From Streptomyces sp. NBC_00271 (GTDB taxonomy: Bacteria; Actinomycetota; Actinomycetes; Streptomycetales; Streptomycetaceae), in assembly GCF_036178845.1 (NCBI RefSeq), contig NZ_CP108070.1:10912001-10976000 (forward strand): a DNA stretch of 64,000 nucleotides, written 5' to 3'. The stretch's first letter is position 1, and every line of letters begins with the position of its first letter. Below the pieces are notes generated by a model that was not told the DNA's origin, searched no databases, and was given only the letters and a program-made list of their open reading frames with translations. Shown piece after piece: positions 16,835 through 26,169 of this stretch. Made by a program: the position numbers and the translations under genes.

Positions 16835-17355
16835 GGTGGCTGCACGGTGTAGTCGGAATCCGCCGGTCTCCAGTAGGGATCGGGCGACGTAGTTGGTGAG
16901 GTTGCGGAACCCGAGAGCAGAGCCGCGCAGGTGTTCGAGGCGTCCGTTGATCACCTCGGTCGGCCCGTTGGAGGCGCCGGGCCGCTCGAAGTAGGCCAGC
17001 ACGTCGGCGGCCCGCTTCTTCAACGTCCGCCCCAGCGTGTTCAGCTTGGCCAGCGCAGCGGGAACGCCATGGCTGACGGACTCGATGAGCTGCTGCATCA
17101 ACTCCCGCCCGCGGGCGCGGTCGAGCTGGCGCTAGGCGGCGATCATCCGCTGGTAAATGCCCCAGGTCGCCTCGACCTCGACATGCTGGTCGGCATCGCC
17201 TGCGGCGAACAGGGCCTGGATCCGCTGGTGCTGTTTGTCGGTGAACAGGTCCGCGCCGGTGTGCAGGACTCGGCGGGCCGCGTAAAGCGGGTCGCCGGCG
17301 CGGCCTCGGTGGCCGTGCAGGTCCTGCTGGACCCGGCGCCGGCACCGGTCCAGAG
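16835..17355 (-). pseudogene. ISL3-family transposase, 5' truncated and with an in-frame stop
   Basis: Read leftwards: CRRRVQQDLHGHRGRAGDPL, ADLFTDKQHQRIQALF and VEVEATWGIYQRMIAA, then TAG (17132-17134). The same frame continues with MQQLIESVSHG, TLGRTLKKRAADVLAYFERP and NGPTEVINGRLEHLRGSALG. This is the C-terminal DDE half of ISL3 transposases, including the NGxxEAxNG-type glutamate motif. The N-terminal zinc finger/HTH and first aspartate are missing, and no terminal inverted repeats are visible. The stop replaces what is normally Tyr (AAYRxPDRARG). Confidence 0.75.
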
Positions 17356-17450
17356 CGCCACCGGCCAGGCAGGTCAGACAGGCGTTGGCGTGCGGACAGG
17401 TCTTCTGCAGCCCCACCCCGAGCGAAAGCGTCGGCGACTGGCGGTGGTAC
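17356..17450 (-). pseudogene. Tyrosine recombinase C-terminal scrap
   Basis: A short stretch reads PTLSLGVGLQKTCPHANACL followed by TC. The CPHANACLTC motif is typical of the C-terminal zinc-like tail of a Streptomyces tyrosine integrase family. It is fused in frame to the ISL3 relic and abuts the glutamine-synthetase-like relic. It therefore marks a breakpoint where two mobile elements and a chromosomal gene were joined. Confidence 0.5.
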
Positions 17451-17539
17451 CCGCTCGACCAGCTCCCCGAGCCTTACTTCCCGCCTTCGTCGACCGGCTA
17501 CTCGATCGGTCACGACTGCAGCCACTGTCGCGCGGACTA

Positions 17540-18132
17540 CGCACGGTGAGGGCCGGGGGATGGTCGAGGGCGTAGTCGAGGTTGTGGAAGGCCACGGGCT
17601 GAAAGCCCCGGTACCCAGGCGCGTGTGCCTGGAGCGGGCTGCCCTGGTAGAGCACGAACTCGCGCTCCAGGCCGACGCGGACCTCCAGCCCGAGGGACGC
17701 GAGCTTGTCGAGCTGCGTGCGGAGCATGTGGCGTGGGGCGATCTCGAGCAGCTCGCCGGCCTCGTCGGCGACGTCGGCGTGGATGAGGGCGGCGCCAGGC
17801 AGATAGGGCAGGACGCGGATGGTGTCCTGGCTGGGGATGACGGACAAGTCGCCGTACTCGTCGTCCCAGCCGGTGAGATCGAAGCCTTCCAGGGGGGTCA
17901 TGTCCACGTCGGTGGCCAGGATGTAGGCGCAGGCCTCCGCCTTGGACAGCATCCGGTCCAGGAAGACGGAGGCGCTCAGACGCTTGCCCTTGAGCCGTCC
18001 CATCATGTCCGGGACGGCGAGCATCACCGTGGTGATCTCTCCGCTGTGCACGGCGGCGCGGAGCTCATCGGGGGAGAGAAGCCCCGACAGATGTGGCGCC
18101 TGGCAGGACCGCTTGACTGTCTGATCGCTCAT
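17540..18132 (-). pseudogene. Glutamine synthetase-like (gamma-glutamylation enzyme), 3' truncated
   Basis: ATG 18132 starts MSDQTVKRSCQAPHLSGLLS. It is followed by VMLAVPDMMGRLKGKRLSAS, FDLTGWDDEYGDLSVIPSQD, RVLPYLPGAALIHADVADEA and GLEVRVGLEREFVLYQ, the beta-grasp domain and first glutamates of GS-III/GlnA3-4-like enzymes. The frame collapses after about 197 residues (DYALDHPPAL), where the integrase/ISL3 debris begins, so the ATP-grasp catalytic core is gone. The start overlaps the permease stop as TGATG, giving a permease-ligase operon of the kind used for polyamine or ethanolamine utilisation (inference). Confidence 0.72.
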
Positions 18133-19640
18133 CACACCACGTCCCCGGCAAGGGCGGCGTTCTCGGCTTCGCTGCCGAGGGTGGGGAACTGATAGTCGCG
18201 CTTGCCCTTGGTGATCCACATGAGCCAGGCGAGGACCAGGACGACGGCCAGGGCGACGCCCGCGTAGTTGAACGACTCCGCGGTGATCGGCGAGGCCTGG
18301 GGCAGGCAGAACACCACGGTCAGGACGGTCACGTAGGTGACGGAGATCCAGCCGAGGGGTTTGCTCCAGCGGCCCAGGTGCCACGGACCGGGCCGGAAGC
18401 GGTCACCGGCACGCAGGCGGAGGTATACCGGGATCGCGTACGCGGGCGTGATCCCGATGACGTTGATCGTGGTGACGGCGGCGTACGCGGTCGGCGAGTA
18501 CAGGCTGGGCAGCGCCAGGACCAGGGCGACGCTCACGGACAGCCACACCGCGGCGATGGGGGTACGGGTCCGGTGGCTGACGCGCCGCCAGATCGAGGGG
18601 AACGGCAGGGCTCCGTCGAGGGAGAACGCATACACCATGCGGCTGGCTGCGGCGGTCTCCGCATAGCCGCAGAACAGTTGTGCGGCGATCACGACGAGCA
18701 GCAGTCCCTTGGCCATGCCGGTGCCAAGAACATCGATGAAGATCTGCGCCGGGGGAACACCGGTGCTCGTGCCGAGGGTGCCGTCGTAGTCCTGGATCGC
18801 GAACAACAAGCCTGCAAGGAGGACGAACCCGGCCGCCCAGGACCAGGCGATCGAGCGAACAATGCCGCGGGGCGCCGATATCTGCGCCTGAGTGGTCTCC
18901 TCCGGCAGGTGGGAGGAGGCGTCATACCCACAGAACGTATACGCGGCCAAGAGGCAGCCGAGACTGGCCACGTAGACGGGGCTGGAGCAGCCGGTGCCGT
19001 TGTTGTAGTGCCCGAACACGAAGGACACCGACTGGTGCTGGGCCGGGGCCATGGTGAGCGTCCCGACGATCAGCACGACGCCAAAGAGCTGCCACCACAC
19101 CGAAATCGCGTTGAGGACGTTGACCAGGCGCACCCCCGCGGCGTTCAGCGCACCGTGCAGGACCAGGATGGCAGCGAAGATCAGGATCGTCGTCTCCGGC
19201 GTGGGCGTCAGACCCCACTGAAGACTGGAGAACGCGCCGACGAACAGCGCGCAGCCGTAGTCGATGCCGGCGATGGCGCCGAGCAGGCCGAGGAGGTTGA
19301 GCCAGCCGGTCACCCACGCGCAACGGGGCATGCCCAGACGGTGGGCCATGTAGTAGAGGCCGTCGGAGGTGGGGTAGGCGGACGTCACCTCGGCCAGGCA
19401 CATCCCCAGAATTCAGGTCATGGCGCCGATGCCGACCCAGCCCCAGATCATGACGGCGGGGCCGCCGGTATTCAGGCCGTAGCCGAACAGCGTCATGCCG
19501 CCGGCCAGGATGCAGATCACACTGAAGCTGATCGCGAAGTTCCCGAACCCTCCCATCCGGCGGGCCAGTTCGGGCCGGTAGCCATGCGCGCGCAGCGCGG
19601 CATCATCGTCAAGGCGTGCACGGGCTCTACTCGGAGACAA
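18132..19640 (-). pseudogene. APC-type amino acid/amine permease with an internal stop
   Basis: About 500 codons of a 12-TM APC permease. The N-terminus is LRAHGYRPELARRMGGFGNF, then AISFSVICILAGGMTLFGYG, then TGA at 19411-19413. The rest continues in the same frame (LAEVTSAYPTSDGLYYMAHR ... CGYDASSHLPEET ... YAETAAASRMVYAFS) to 18132. TTG 19640 is the best start (AGAGGA upstream). Reinitiation at ATG 19403 would lack TM1 and most of TM2. It is coupled to the GS-like relic by a 1-base overlap. A single nonsense change inactivates an otherwise well-preserved gene. Confidence 0.75.
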
Positions 19641-20749
19641 CGGAGAAATCCTCTGGTTGTAGGGGGGCGGAGTGGGGTGCCAGGTATGGCCCGCATGAGG
19701 GCGGAGGTGCTCGACTGCCCATCGGCGACCGCTGCGGTCTCTGAGGGCTCTCTTGCGTGCGGAGCGGAAGTCGTCCTGCCACCACGCAGGGTTCTGGGTG
19801 ACGTGGGCCCACGGCGCGGGGGTGGCGTAAGGGCCGATCGCGGTGAAGACGTCTGCGGCGTTTCCTACACCGGTGGCGCTGAGGGCATGTGCGAGATGGT
19901 TCAGATCCGTCAGTGAGTAGGTGCGCGGGTCGCGCGCCTGCCGCTTCTGGCCGGCTGATGCCGGTCCCGGCGCAGGTGCGTTGAACCACCACTCAAGGCC
20001 CCGCCGCGCGTAGTGGGCCTTCTGGGCAGTCGCCCAGAAGGCGATCACTTTGGTGGTCTGGCCTTGTGCGATGGAGCTCCGGTAGGTCTCGACGAATGCG
20101 TACAGGGGCAGCAGCGTCACCGCAGCGCCTTCGGGTGCTGTGCTTGCCACCCACAGAGCGAAGTCCAGGTCACCCGCCCCGCGGGCCTGCAGGACCTGAA
20201 GGACCCGGGGGTAGGCCTCCCGGTTGTACGGATCACGGACGTGGACCCAGTTCAGCACTGTCCACGGCCCTGGCGGCAGAAATCGTCCCTGTGCACAAAC
20301 CAGTTCAGCCGGCTGTGCGGCCATGACTGATCGACGTCGGTCTGCGCCAAAGCGAGGAAACAAACCCCCGGTACCGGATCCTCCGGCCACGCGCTTGCCG
20401 TGGCCCTGCACGCCTGGTCTGCGACGTAGGCCGCGCGGCGTAACTTCTCACCGCGTACGCCGTCACGGAAGGCGTAGAGCGCCCCCTGCGTCAGTACTCG
20501 GGCCCACATCATCAGCGCGCTCACACTGCCGGGCTCTTCTTCCCGCCATGCCTCGATGGCGTGGCTCTTGGCGGCGCCCACGGCCAGAGCCTGGCTGCGC
20601 GACGTCCGTAAAGCCCAGTTCGTTCCGGTGCTTCGAAGTAGTAGCTGCGCTGCGCGCCAGCGGTCCATTTGCAGGTCTTCCATGGCGAGACGCAGCTCGT
20701 GGTCCCGGCCTGCAGAGTGAACGATCAGGTCCATGACATCGGCGGCCAT
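19641..20749 (-). pseudogene. Unrecognised helical protein, frameshifted near 20320
   Basis: ATG 20749 has an excellent GGAGGTG 6 bases upstream and opens MAADVMDLIVHSAGRDHELR, followed by Ala/Leu-rich helices (about 140 residues) to CFLALAQTDVDQ. The frame then changes near 20320 and continues as PPGPWTVLNWVHVRDPYNRE, then LQARGAGDLDFALWVAS, to the permease start region without its own stop. Repeated helix pairs and the W...RDPYNREAY motif resemble Streptomyces proteins of unknown function with TPR-like organisation. No function is assigned. One indel restores about 350 residues of continuous protein. Confidence 0.5.
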
Positions 20750-21086
20750 CAGCGCACCTCCGAGTGCACAGATGCGGATCCAGTCGCCTGCGGAACCGGG
20801 GTAGGTAAGCAAGACATGGGGGTTGGTGTCCTCAAAACGGGATGGAGGAGCCATCGGACCGCAGGAGGCTGAAGCCCTAGTTCCGGGGGAGCCAGAGCGG
20901 CTTCTGCGGCCCGAGGGCCGATCAGGCGGGTCCGGGAGCGGCCGCCGTGGAGACGCACCGCTGGGAAGCGGCTGGCCATGGCCAGCGGTCGGCGTGTTTG
21001 CAGCCGAGTGGAGGGCGAGGGGGCCGTTGGTAGAGGGGCATGCCCCTGACGCGGACGACCAGGCCGTGGAGCCTTGAGCCGTGCGG
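20750..21086. other. About 340 bp without a recognisable gene
   Basis: No supported frame, palindromic box or hairpin seen. Confidence 0.4.
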
Positions 21087-21719
21087 TCAGCGCTGGCCGA
21101 GGGGCGCGGACGACTGGGCGTGAGCGGCGGTGTATTCGTTGATCCCGGCTTCGTGGTATCCGAACATGCGGCCTCGCGTGGGCCAGTCATCGACGGGTGT
21201 AGAGGCACCCCAGCAGACGGTTCTCGGCTCCCACGGCGAGCCGAGCGGCTTACGCTGGCGGACCTTGGGATACCGCTCTGGATGTGCTTCCAGCTGCAGG
21301 ATGACGATCAGTGCCTCGCCCCAGTTCCCGACGGTCACTTCCCCCGCTACGCGAACCCCGCCCACGGGCACCGCCAGCCGGCTCACGCCTGCGCCGGAGA
21401 CCCGGGCTGAGCTGAGATCGAGGACGAGGCTCTGCTCGAGCAGGCCGGGCTCCGCCAGACGCTGAGCAAGCGCCGCCCGCTCCCTCTCATCGGCGGATGT
21501 CTCCTGTCCGGCTGCGTGGGCAGTCCGCCCGCGCGGGCGCCGGGGTCCGTCCCAGGCATCGAACTGCCGCCGCGGCCCTCCGATTCCCACGCCGTAGTCA
21601 CGGCAGAGCGCCGCCATAGACGCGCCCTCGTAGGTGTATCGGCGGACCACGGTCGCCTTCTGGGCGATAACTGCTGCGCGATTCGCTGAGACCTCGCGCT
21701 TGGTGCGGTGATTTGTCAT
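21087..21719 (-). CDS. Unknown protein with N-terminal helix-turn-helix-like segment
   Basis: A 210-residue protein I do not recognise. ATG 21719 has GGGAGA upstream. Residues 15-50 (VIAQKATVVRRYTYEGASMA, then ALCRDYGVG) have the spacing of a helix-turn-helix of the type that begins transposase or resolvase-like regulators. The middle is Arg/Ala-rich. The C-terminal half contains VTVGNWGEALIVILQLEAHP and RYPKVRQRKPLG, possibly a beta-rich domain. The basic first 80 residues suggest nucleic-acid binding (inference). The frame is uninterrupted and codon use is typical, so it is probably expressed. Confidence 0.5.
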   Translation of the reverse strand: MTNHRTKREVSANRAAVIAQKATVVRRYTYEGASMAALCRDYGVGIGGPRRQFDAWDGPRRPRGRTAHAAGQETSADERERAALAQRLAEPGLLEQSLVLDLSSARVSGAGVSRLAVPVGGVRVAGEVTVGNWGEALIVILQLEAHPERYPKVRQRKPLGSPWEPRTVCWGASTPVDDWPTRGRMFGYHEAGINEYTAAHAQSSAPLGQR

Positions 21720-22184
21720 CAGCCTGTCTCCCGGGCGGCCTCGAAGAGACCTGACGGCTGCGGTAACTGGGGCGGGGAATGAGGTCTGTCGGGTGCGCAC
21801 CGCAGTGAGCGCGACGCTCGACCAGTATTCCAGCCAGGACTGCACATCACCGTCCGGTACCAGGACGCTGACCGCGGCCACCACGGCGACCAGCCCGAAC
21901 GGAACTGCCCTCGACGCCAGGCCGGGCTGCTGGAACTGCCAACCGACGGTGTCGCCGTCGGCACCGGTCAGTGCCCGCCAGGAATCGGTTGAGATTCCAC
22001 AGCACCTCTCCGGGGGCTGGAACGTTCGCATGCCCTGCCGGAAGGCATGTGCGACCACGCGCGTCATATCGACGTACACCTACGACCTACAGGGAAGCCG
22101 ACCGCGAAACTGCTTTGGGCAGACCGGGGCCGTCAAGCGGCTCGACACCCCGCCGGCCACCGTCGGCCGAGCCGCTCCGGTGCG
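21720..22184. other. About 465 bp without a confident gene
   Basis: A minus-strand frame upstream of the 21719 start contains a possible single transmembrane helix (VPFGLVAVVAAVSVLVPDG, about 21860-21920) but has no ribosome site or family match. It could be the leftover of a membrane protein. Confidence 0.35.
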
Positions 22185-22725
22185 ATGGACGCTTCCACCA
22201 CCTCGGCGACAGCTCTGCGCGCGGCACACGAACGGTTCGTGACGGCGCCCGGAACGGTGCCGCGCGTACGTGACCTGGTCGCCGCGTCATGCTGGCGCTG
22301 CGAGACGAACGGCGTCCGCCTCGACGGCGGCCGGGCGCCGTCCCGCGCAGGACATCTGTGGAACTGGCCGCATACCCGGGCACCCATCCGCTGGCCGCCG
22401 TCCTGCCCCTGTGCCGTCTGGTCCAAGGAACGGGCCGGGACGAACTCCCCAGGCGCCGCGCTGGAGTTGGGCCGCCCGGTCCAGATCGTGACCGGCGAGC
22501 ACTACAGCGCCGCCGTGCACGCCTGGTCCTGTGCCGTCGCCCCGGTACGCGATCCCACCACCGGACGCGTCCTCGGCGTGGTCGGTCTATCCCGCGGCGG
22601 CACTGTCGCCACACGACCCCGCCCTGCCCCCGCCGCCGAGGGGCAACTGGCCATGAGTCTTGTCGCCCACGCGAGGGTGCTCGGCCCCGACGGGCACCCT
22701 CCGTGCGCGCTCCTGGGACCTGACC
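22185..22725 (+). pseudogene. AcoR-like GAF-domain transcriptional regulator fragment
   Basis: ATG 22185 begins with a segment reading ALRAAHERFVTAPGTVPRVR then DLVAASCWRC, the N-terminal signature of Streptomyces GAF regulators (AcoR/AtoC-like). After a frame change the text PGAALELGRPVQIVTGEHYS and WSCAVAPVRDPTTGRVLGVV (the GAF core) appears. An internal deletion removed the part between. The Fis-type DNA-binding C-terminus is missing. It cannot act as a regulator. Confidence 0.62.
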
Positions 22726-22779
22726 GCCCCGCCGTCCGGACCCCGAATCCTTCTGAACCCCCGAGGTGATCGGCTGCCA

Positions 22780-22814
22780 GGGCCGACCGGGTCGTCCACG
22801 GGCCCGGTCGGCCG
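22780..22814. promoter_or_regulatory. Pair of candidate OsdR/DevR-type boxes upstream of second hsp20
   Basis: GGGCCGACCGGGTC (22780-22793) is followed, on the opposite strand, by GGCCGACCGGGCCC (22800-22813). Two inverted copies within 35 bp lie 58-92 bp upstream of the Hsp20 start at 22872. Confidence 0.55.
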
Positions 22815-22871
22815 ACGCGTGCACCGCCTCCGCGCGCGATGCTGGAAATGACGAAGAAGAGGAGGAAGAAC

Positions 22872-23294
22872 ATGAGCGGCATGATCGAGCGGCTGCCTGG
22901 CTGGCCGACGCTCCCCGAGCTGTTCGGCTGGGTCGAGACGGGACTTCCGGGCACGCACACGATTCCGGGACCGCACACCATCCGGATCGAGGAGCACTTG
23001 ACCGACGGGACGTACGTGGTGCGGGCGGAGCTTCCGGGCATCGACCCCGCCAAGGATGTCGAGATCACGGTCACGGAAGGCGTTCTGACCCTGCGGTCCG
23101 AGCGCAGTGAGGAGACGACGGAGAAGCACCGCACGGAATTCCGCTACGGCAGTTTCGCCCGCTCCGTCCGGCTGCCGGCCGGTGCGAAGGGCGACGAGGC
23201 CACCGCCGAGTACAAGGACGGTGTCCTGACGATCACGGTCCCGGTGCCGGAGACGAAGACGGGCACCCGGACCATCCCGGTGCAGCACGGTTGA
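22872..23294 (+). CDS. Hsp20/alpha-crystallin small heat shock protein (second copy)
   Basis: A 140-residue chaperone. The alpha-crystallin domain starts at IRIEEHLTDGTYVVRAELPG (about residue 37) and includes TEGVLTLRSERS, KHRTEFRYGSFARSVRLP and KDGVLTITVPVPE; the C-terminal anchor is TIPVQ. It is clearly related to the protein at 3231-3653, with the same length and layout. GGAGGAAG lies just upstream of ATG 22872. A 15-bp-stem terminator follows at once. Two palindromic boxes upstream suggest the same control as the first copy. Confidence 0.95.
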   Translation: MSGMIERLPGWPTLPELFGWVETGLPGTHTIPGPHTIRIEEHLTDGTYVVRAELPGIDPAKDVEITVTEGVLTLRSERSEETTEKHRTEFRYGSFARSVRLPAGAKGDEATAEYKDGVLTITVPVPETKTGTRTIPVQHG

Positions 23295-23321
23295 GCACGC
23301 GCACACGCCGTGTCGCGCCAT

Positions 23322-23359
23322 GTGTGCGCGGCCGGGCCGATTTCCCCGGCCGCGCACAC
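23322..23359 (+). terminator. Strong hairpin after second hsp20
   Basis: GTGTGCGCGGCCGGG (23322-23336) pairs perfectly with CCCGGCCGCGCACAC (23345-23359) across an 8-base loop, 27 bp after the stop. Confidence 0.8.
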
Positions 23360-23392
23360 GACCGACCCCGCTCCTTCGACGGGGAGACCGCC

Positions 23393-24210
23393 ATGCCCTC
23401 AAGGAAGCACCACCGTCGGCGCGACGCGCGGCAGCCCGCGTCGGACCCGCACTGCTCACCTTCCTGGGCGGCGTGGGAACGGTCACCGGCAGCAAGTTCC
23501 TCGTCGAGAGCGACTGCGCGCGAACTCGCCGACTGTGGCCTCTTCCAGGGCATCGCCGATCTGCGGCATCTCAACTGGGTGGCTGCCCCTGCGACGCCAC
23601 CGACATCGAGGTGGCCGTGGTCACCCACGGCCACCTCGACCACTGCGGGCACCTGCCCAGGCCGGTGCGCCACGGTTTTTGCGGCCGCATCGTGACGACC
23701 GAGTACAGCGGACGCCTCATCGAGATCGTGCTCCGGGACAGCGCCAACCTGTGGGCAGCGGCCCGCTCGGCATGTCAACGAGCACGGCTGGTCCAGGCAC
23801 CGGCCCGCACAGCCGTTGTACGACGAGGCGGACGTCGACCGCACCCTCAGTCTCATCGACGTACCAACCGGCGTGACCACCGAACTCGCCCCGCGCCACC
23901 CGGCTCACGTTGCACCCGGCCGGCCACATCCTCGGCTTGGTCCGGCGGCACGTCCTGCACCACCTGGAGCGCCTGCTGCCCGACCTGCGCAACATCGTCA
24001 TGGTGGTGGGCATCGCGGCGCAGGGTACCCGGGCACATGACTTCGTTGACGGAGCCAAGGCGCTCAAAGATGTTCGGCGAGTACGTACCGGTGCGCGCGC
24101 AGATCGCTGATGTACGGCACTTCTCGGCCCACGCGGACGCTGCCCGGATCCTCGACCGGCTGCGCGGCGCACCCGCCCCGCGCACCACCCGGCAAGCGCG
24201 TATGCCCTGA
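23393..24210 (+). pseudogene. MBL-fold RNase J/CPSF-like metallo-hydrolase, multiply frameshifted
   Basis: Pieces in three frames: LLTFLGGVGTVTGSKFLVES; then VAVVTHGHLDHCGHLPRPVR (the THxHxDH zinc motif) and IVTTEYSGRLIEIVLRDSAN; then LYDEADVDRTLSLIDVP; then NIVMVVGIAAQGTRAHDFVD and FGEYVPVRAQIADVRHFSAH plus ADAARILDRLRGAP. Together they cover the beta-lactamase, beta-CASP and C-terminal RNA-specificity elements of the prokaryotic CPSF73-like family. Several indels and a deletion around 23900-23980 break it. The original product would be a cytosolic RNA-processing nuclease. Confidence 0.7.
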
Positions 24211-24391
24211 GCCTCGTCCGTGACCGCTCGTACGACGATGGGGTCTCCGAAGCCGGTCCGTGGGCCACAGCGACCACGCACCAGAACCGACCGGCGCCAT
24301 CGCCTCGTACGGCACACCCCGTACCCCTCCGGCACGAGAACCGGCCCGGACCCCAGGTCCGAGCCGGTCGGTCTTCCGCCCGTCTGCGGCG

Positions 24392-24904
24392 CTACGAGGC
24401 ACTGCTCCGGGCCGGCGAGGGCGAGTTGACGGCTCCCAGCGGATTCCGGGAGCGGTCTGCGACCGGCACGGTCACCACCGGAACCGTCGCGTGCCGCAGG
24501 CACTCACGGCCCACCGGGCCGACCGAGGCCAGTCCGAAGTACCCGTGCGCCTTTCGTCCCAGGGCCAGCAGCAGGGCGCCGCGGGCCTGTTGGAGCAGCA
24601 CGCGAGCGGGCGGCCCCTCCGCCACGACGCGGCGCACGGTGCCGGCGATCCCGGGCCCCAGGGCCTCGCGGACGCTGGCGGCGAGGACCTGGGCCGCGCG
24701 ATCGCGTTCCTGGGCGGCTGTCGGACCAGCGGGCGCCGGAGCGTAGGGTGCGTGTCCGCTCGTGGCCGGCTCCCAGGCGTGCACCGCGACGAGCTCCGTG
24801 TGCAGGACTTCCGCCTGGTCGGCCGCCCAACGCAAGGCCGCCATCGACGCCTCGGATCCGTCGACGCCCACCACGATGTCGTTTCCGTCGGTGTGTTCCG
24901 TCAT
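24392..24904 (-). CDS. Universal stress protein, single Usp domain
   Basis: A 170-residue single-domain Usp. It begins IVVGVDGSEASMAALRWAAD (about residue 10), has a helical middle (QERDRAAQVLAASVREALGP) and ends with LALGRKAHGYFGLASVGPVG and HATVPVVTVP. The nucleotide loop is degenerate (GRKAHG...VGPVG instead of G-2x-G-9x-G-S), so ATP binding is doubtful. ATG 24904 is the annotated start. A palindromic box on its strand lies 83 bp upstream. The next genes in the same direction (DUF4389, small membrane protein) may be transcribed with it but are over 130 bp away. Confidence 0.88.
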   Translation of the reverse strand: MTEHTDGNDIVVGVDGSEASMAALRWAADQAEVLHTELVAVHAWEPATSGHAPYAPAPAGPTAAQERDRAAQVLAASVREALGPGIAGTVRRVVAEGPPARVLLQQARGALLLALGRKAHGYFGLASVGPVGRECLRHATVPVVTVPVADRSRNPLGAVNSPSPARSSAS

Positions 24905-24985
24905 GGCAGCCTCCCTGGTCGGCCTCTTGTGACCACGGTGCCCCGGATACGGCAGCTGTGGCGTGAGCCGGCGGGACCCTGTGCG

Positions 24986-24999
24986 TGCCCAACGGCCCC
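24986..24999 (-). promoter_or_regulatory. Candidate OsdR/DevR-type box upstream of single-domain USP
   Basis: Read leftwards this is GGGGCCGTTGGGCA-like text (core GGGCCGTTGGGC at 24987-24998). It keeps both half-sites with one mismatch pair, 83 bp before the USP start. Confidence 0.4.
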
Positions 25000-25035
25000 T
25001 TGCGCGGCCCCGGAGGGCCGGGACGGGAGCCGCGG

Positions 25036-25689
25036 TCAGGACGGGGCTCCCGGTTCGTCGCTTCCCTGGTCGAGCCGGAACGGCGGATACACGTCGGTGA
25101 GGAGTGCCGCGTAGGCAACCACGCGCAGCACCCACCGGTTGAGCCCGATCACCAGGTCGAACAGACCGCGGGGGTAGCGCCCGGTGGCGGCCAGCGAGAC
25201 CCCGGCGAACAGGGCAAGCAGTGCGATGAGCCCGCCCGACGTCCAGGGCACCTTGAGCCCGCCGAGAAGGATGGCCAGGATCAGGTAGTGCGGAACGGCC
25301 AGAAGCCACCACTTCACCAGGACGAGACCACGGGACAGTTTCTCCGGGTACGTCACGTCCCAGTGTGTGGGGTAGTCGGGCACGTCGGCGAGAGTGAAGG
25401 GCGGATAGCGGTCGGTGGCCAGGGCGCCGTACGCGTAGTAGGCCACGCGCCAACTCCATCGCAGCACACCGATGTTGAAGTCGAACAGCGGGCGCGGGTA
25501 GCGGCCGGTGAACAGAATCGAGAAGAAGGCGCCGGCGCTCGCCCCCACGAACGCCACCCACAGGAAGAGCAGGACGACGTAGTGGGGGAGGGCGAGCAGC
25601 CACTTCACGAGCCACAGCCAGCGGGACAGGGGTGGATCGAGGTCCGCGGTCAGCCGGGCCGGGTGTACCGCGGGCATCGCTTCATTCAT
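25036..25689 (-). CDS. DUF4389 membrane protein
   Basis: A 217-residue protein made of two repeats of the DUF4389 pattern. Each has a WLLALPHYVVL/WWLLAVPHYLIL helix, a following hydrophobic helix, TGRYPRPLFDF/TGRYPRGLFDL, and a helix-DxYPPF motif (TDRYPPF, TDVYPPF). There are four predicted TM helices. The function is unknown, but the duplicated arrangement is complete and regular. The start at 25689 has GAAAGGAT upstream, and a small two-helix protein gene lies 30 bp upstream in the same direction, so the two are probably one operon. Confidence 0.85.
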   Translation of the reverse strand: MNEAMPAVHPARLTADLDPPLSRWLWLVKWLLALPHYVVLLFLWVAFVGASAGAFFSILFTGRYPRPLFDFNIGVLRWSWRVAYYAYGALATDRYPPFTLADVPDYPTHWDVTYPEKLSRGLVLVKWWLLAVPHYLILAILLGGLKVPWTSGGLIALLALFAGVSLAATGRYPRGLFDLVIGLNRWVLRVVAYAALLTDVYPPFRLDQGSDEPGAPS

Positions 25690-25719
25690 GGCGAACGATC
25701 CTTTCGGAGGCCATTGCGG

Positions 25720-25944
25720 TCAACTCCGGTAGTGCTGGTGGTCGTCGTGCTTGCCGATGTAGTGCCGTTCCTCGATGACGGCCTCGCGCTCACCAGGGCG
25801 CAGCACGGTGCCGCGAGTGCTCATGAACGCGATGAGGCCGAGGACCCCGGCCGCCATCAGGAAGAAGCCGACGACGAATGAGCTGTAGCCGAACACCAGG
25901 CAGCCGCCCAGCACGGTCGCGCCGATCAGAATGAGAGGAACCAT
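25720..25944 (-). CDS. Small two-helix membrane protein
   Basis: A 74-residue protein. LILIGATVLGGCLVFGYSSF and VVGFFLMAAGVLGLIAFM form a helical hairpin, followed by a hydrophilic His-rich tail (RHYIGKHDDHQHYRS). It resembles the small DUF6458-type actinobacterial membrane proteins. GGAGAC lies upstream of ATG 25944. It is followed after 30 bp by the DUF4389 gene. The His/Asp tail might bind a metal (inference). Confidence 0.65.
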   Translation of the reverse strand: MVPLILIGATVLGGCLVFGYSSFVVGFFLMAAGVLGLIAFMSTRGTVLRPGEREAVIEERHYIGKHDDHQHYRS

Positions 25945-26169
25945 GGCCGTCTCCTTCAGTTGGCCGCGCGGATCTCCGGATGCCGTCTCTGTCGGAGCCA
26001 GGGCATTCTTCCTCCGGCGTTACCGCCAGCGTCTCGAGCCGATGTCCGGCGGCCCAGGGGCTGAGCGGGCAGACGGCTGGGCCGAGTGGCCCTCGTACCG
26101 CCCGGCCGCGCGTGCGAGGGTGAACGGTGGAGCCCTGTGCTGCACGCGGCGACAAGGCGGGCCTGGCAG

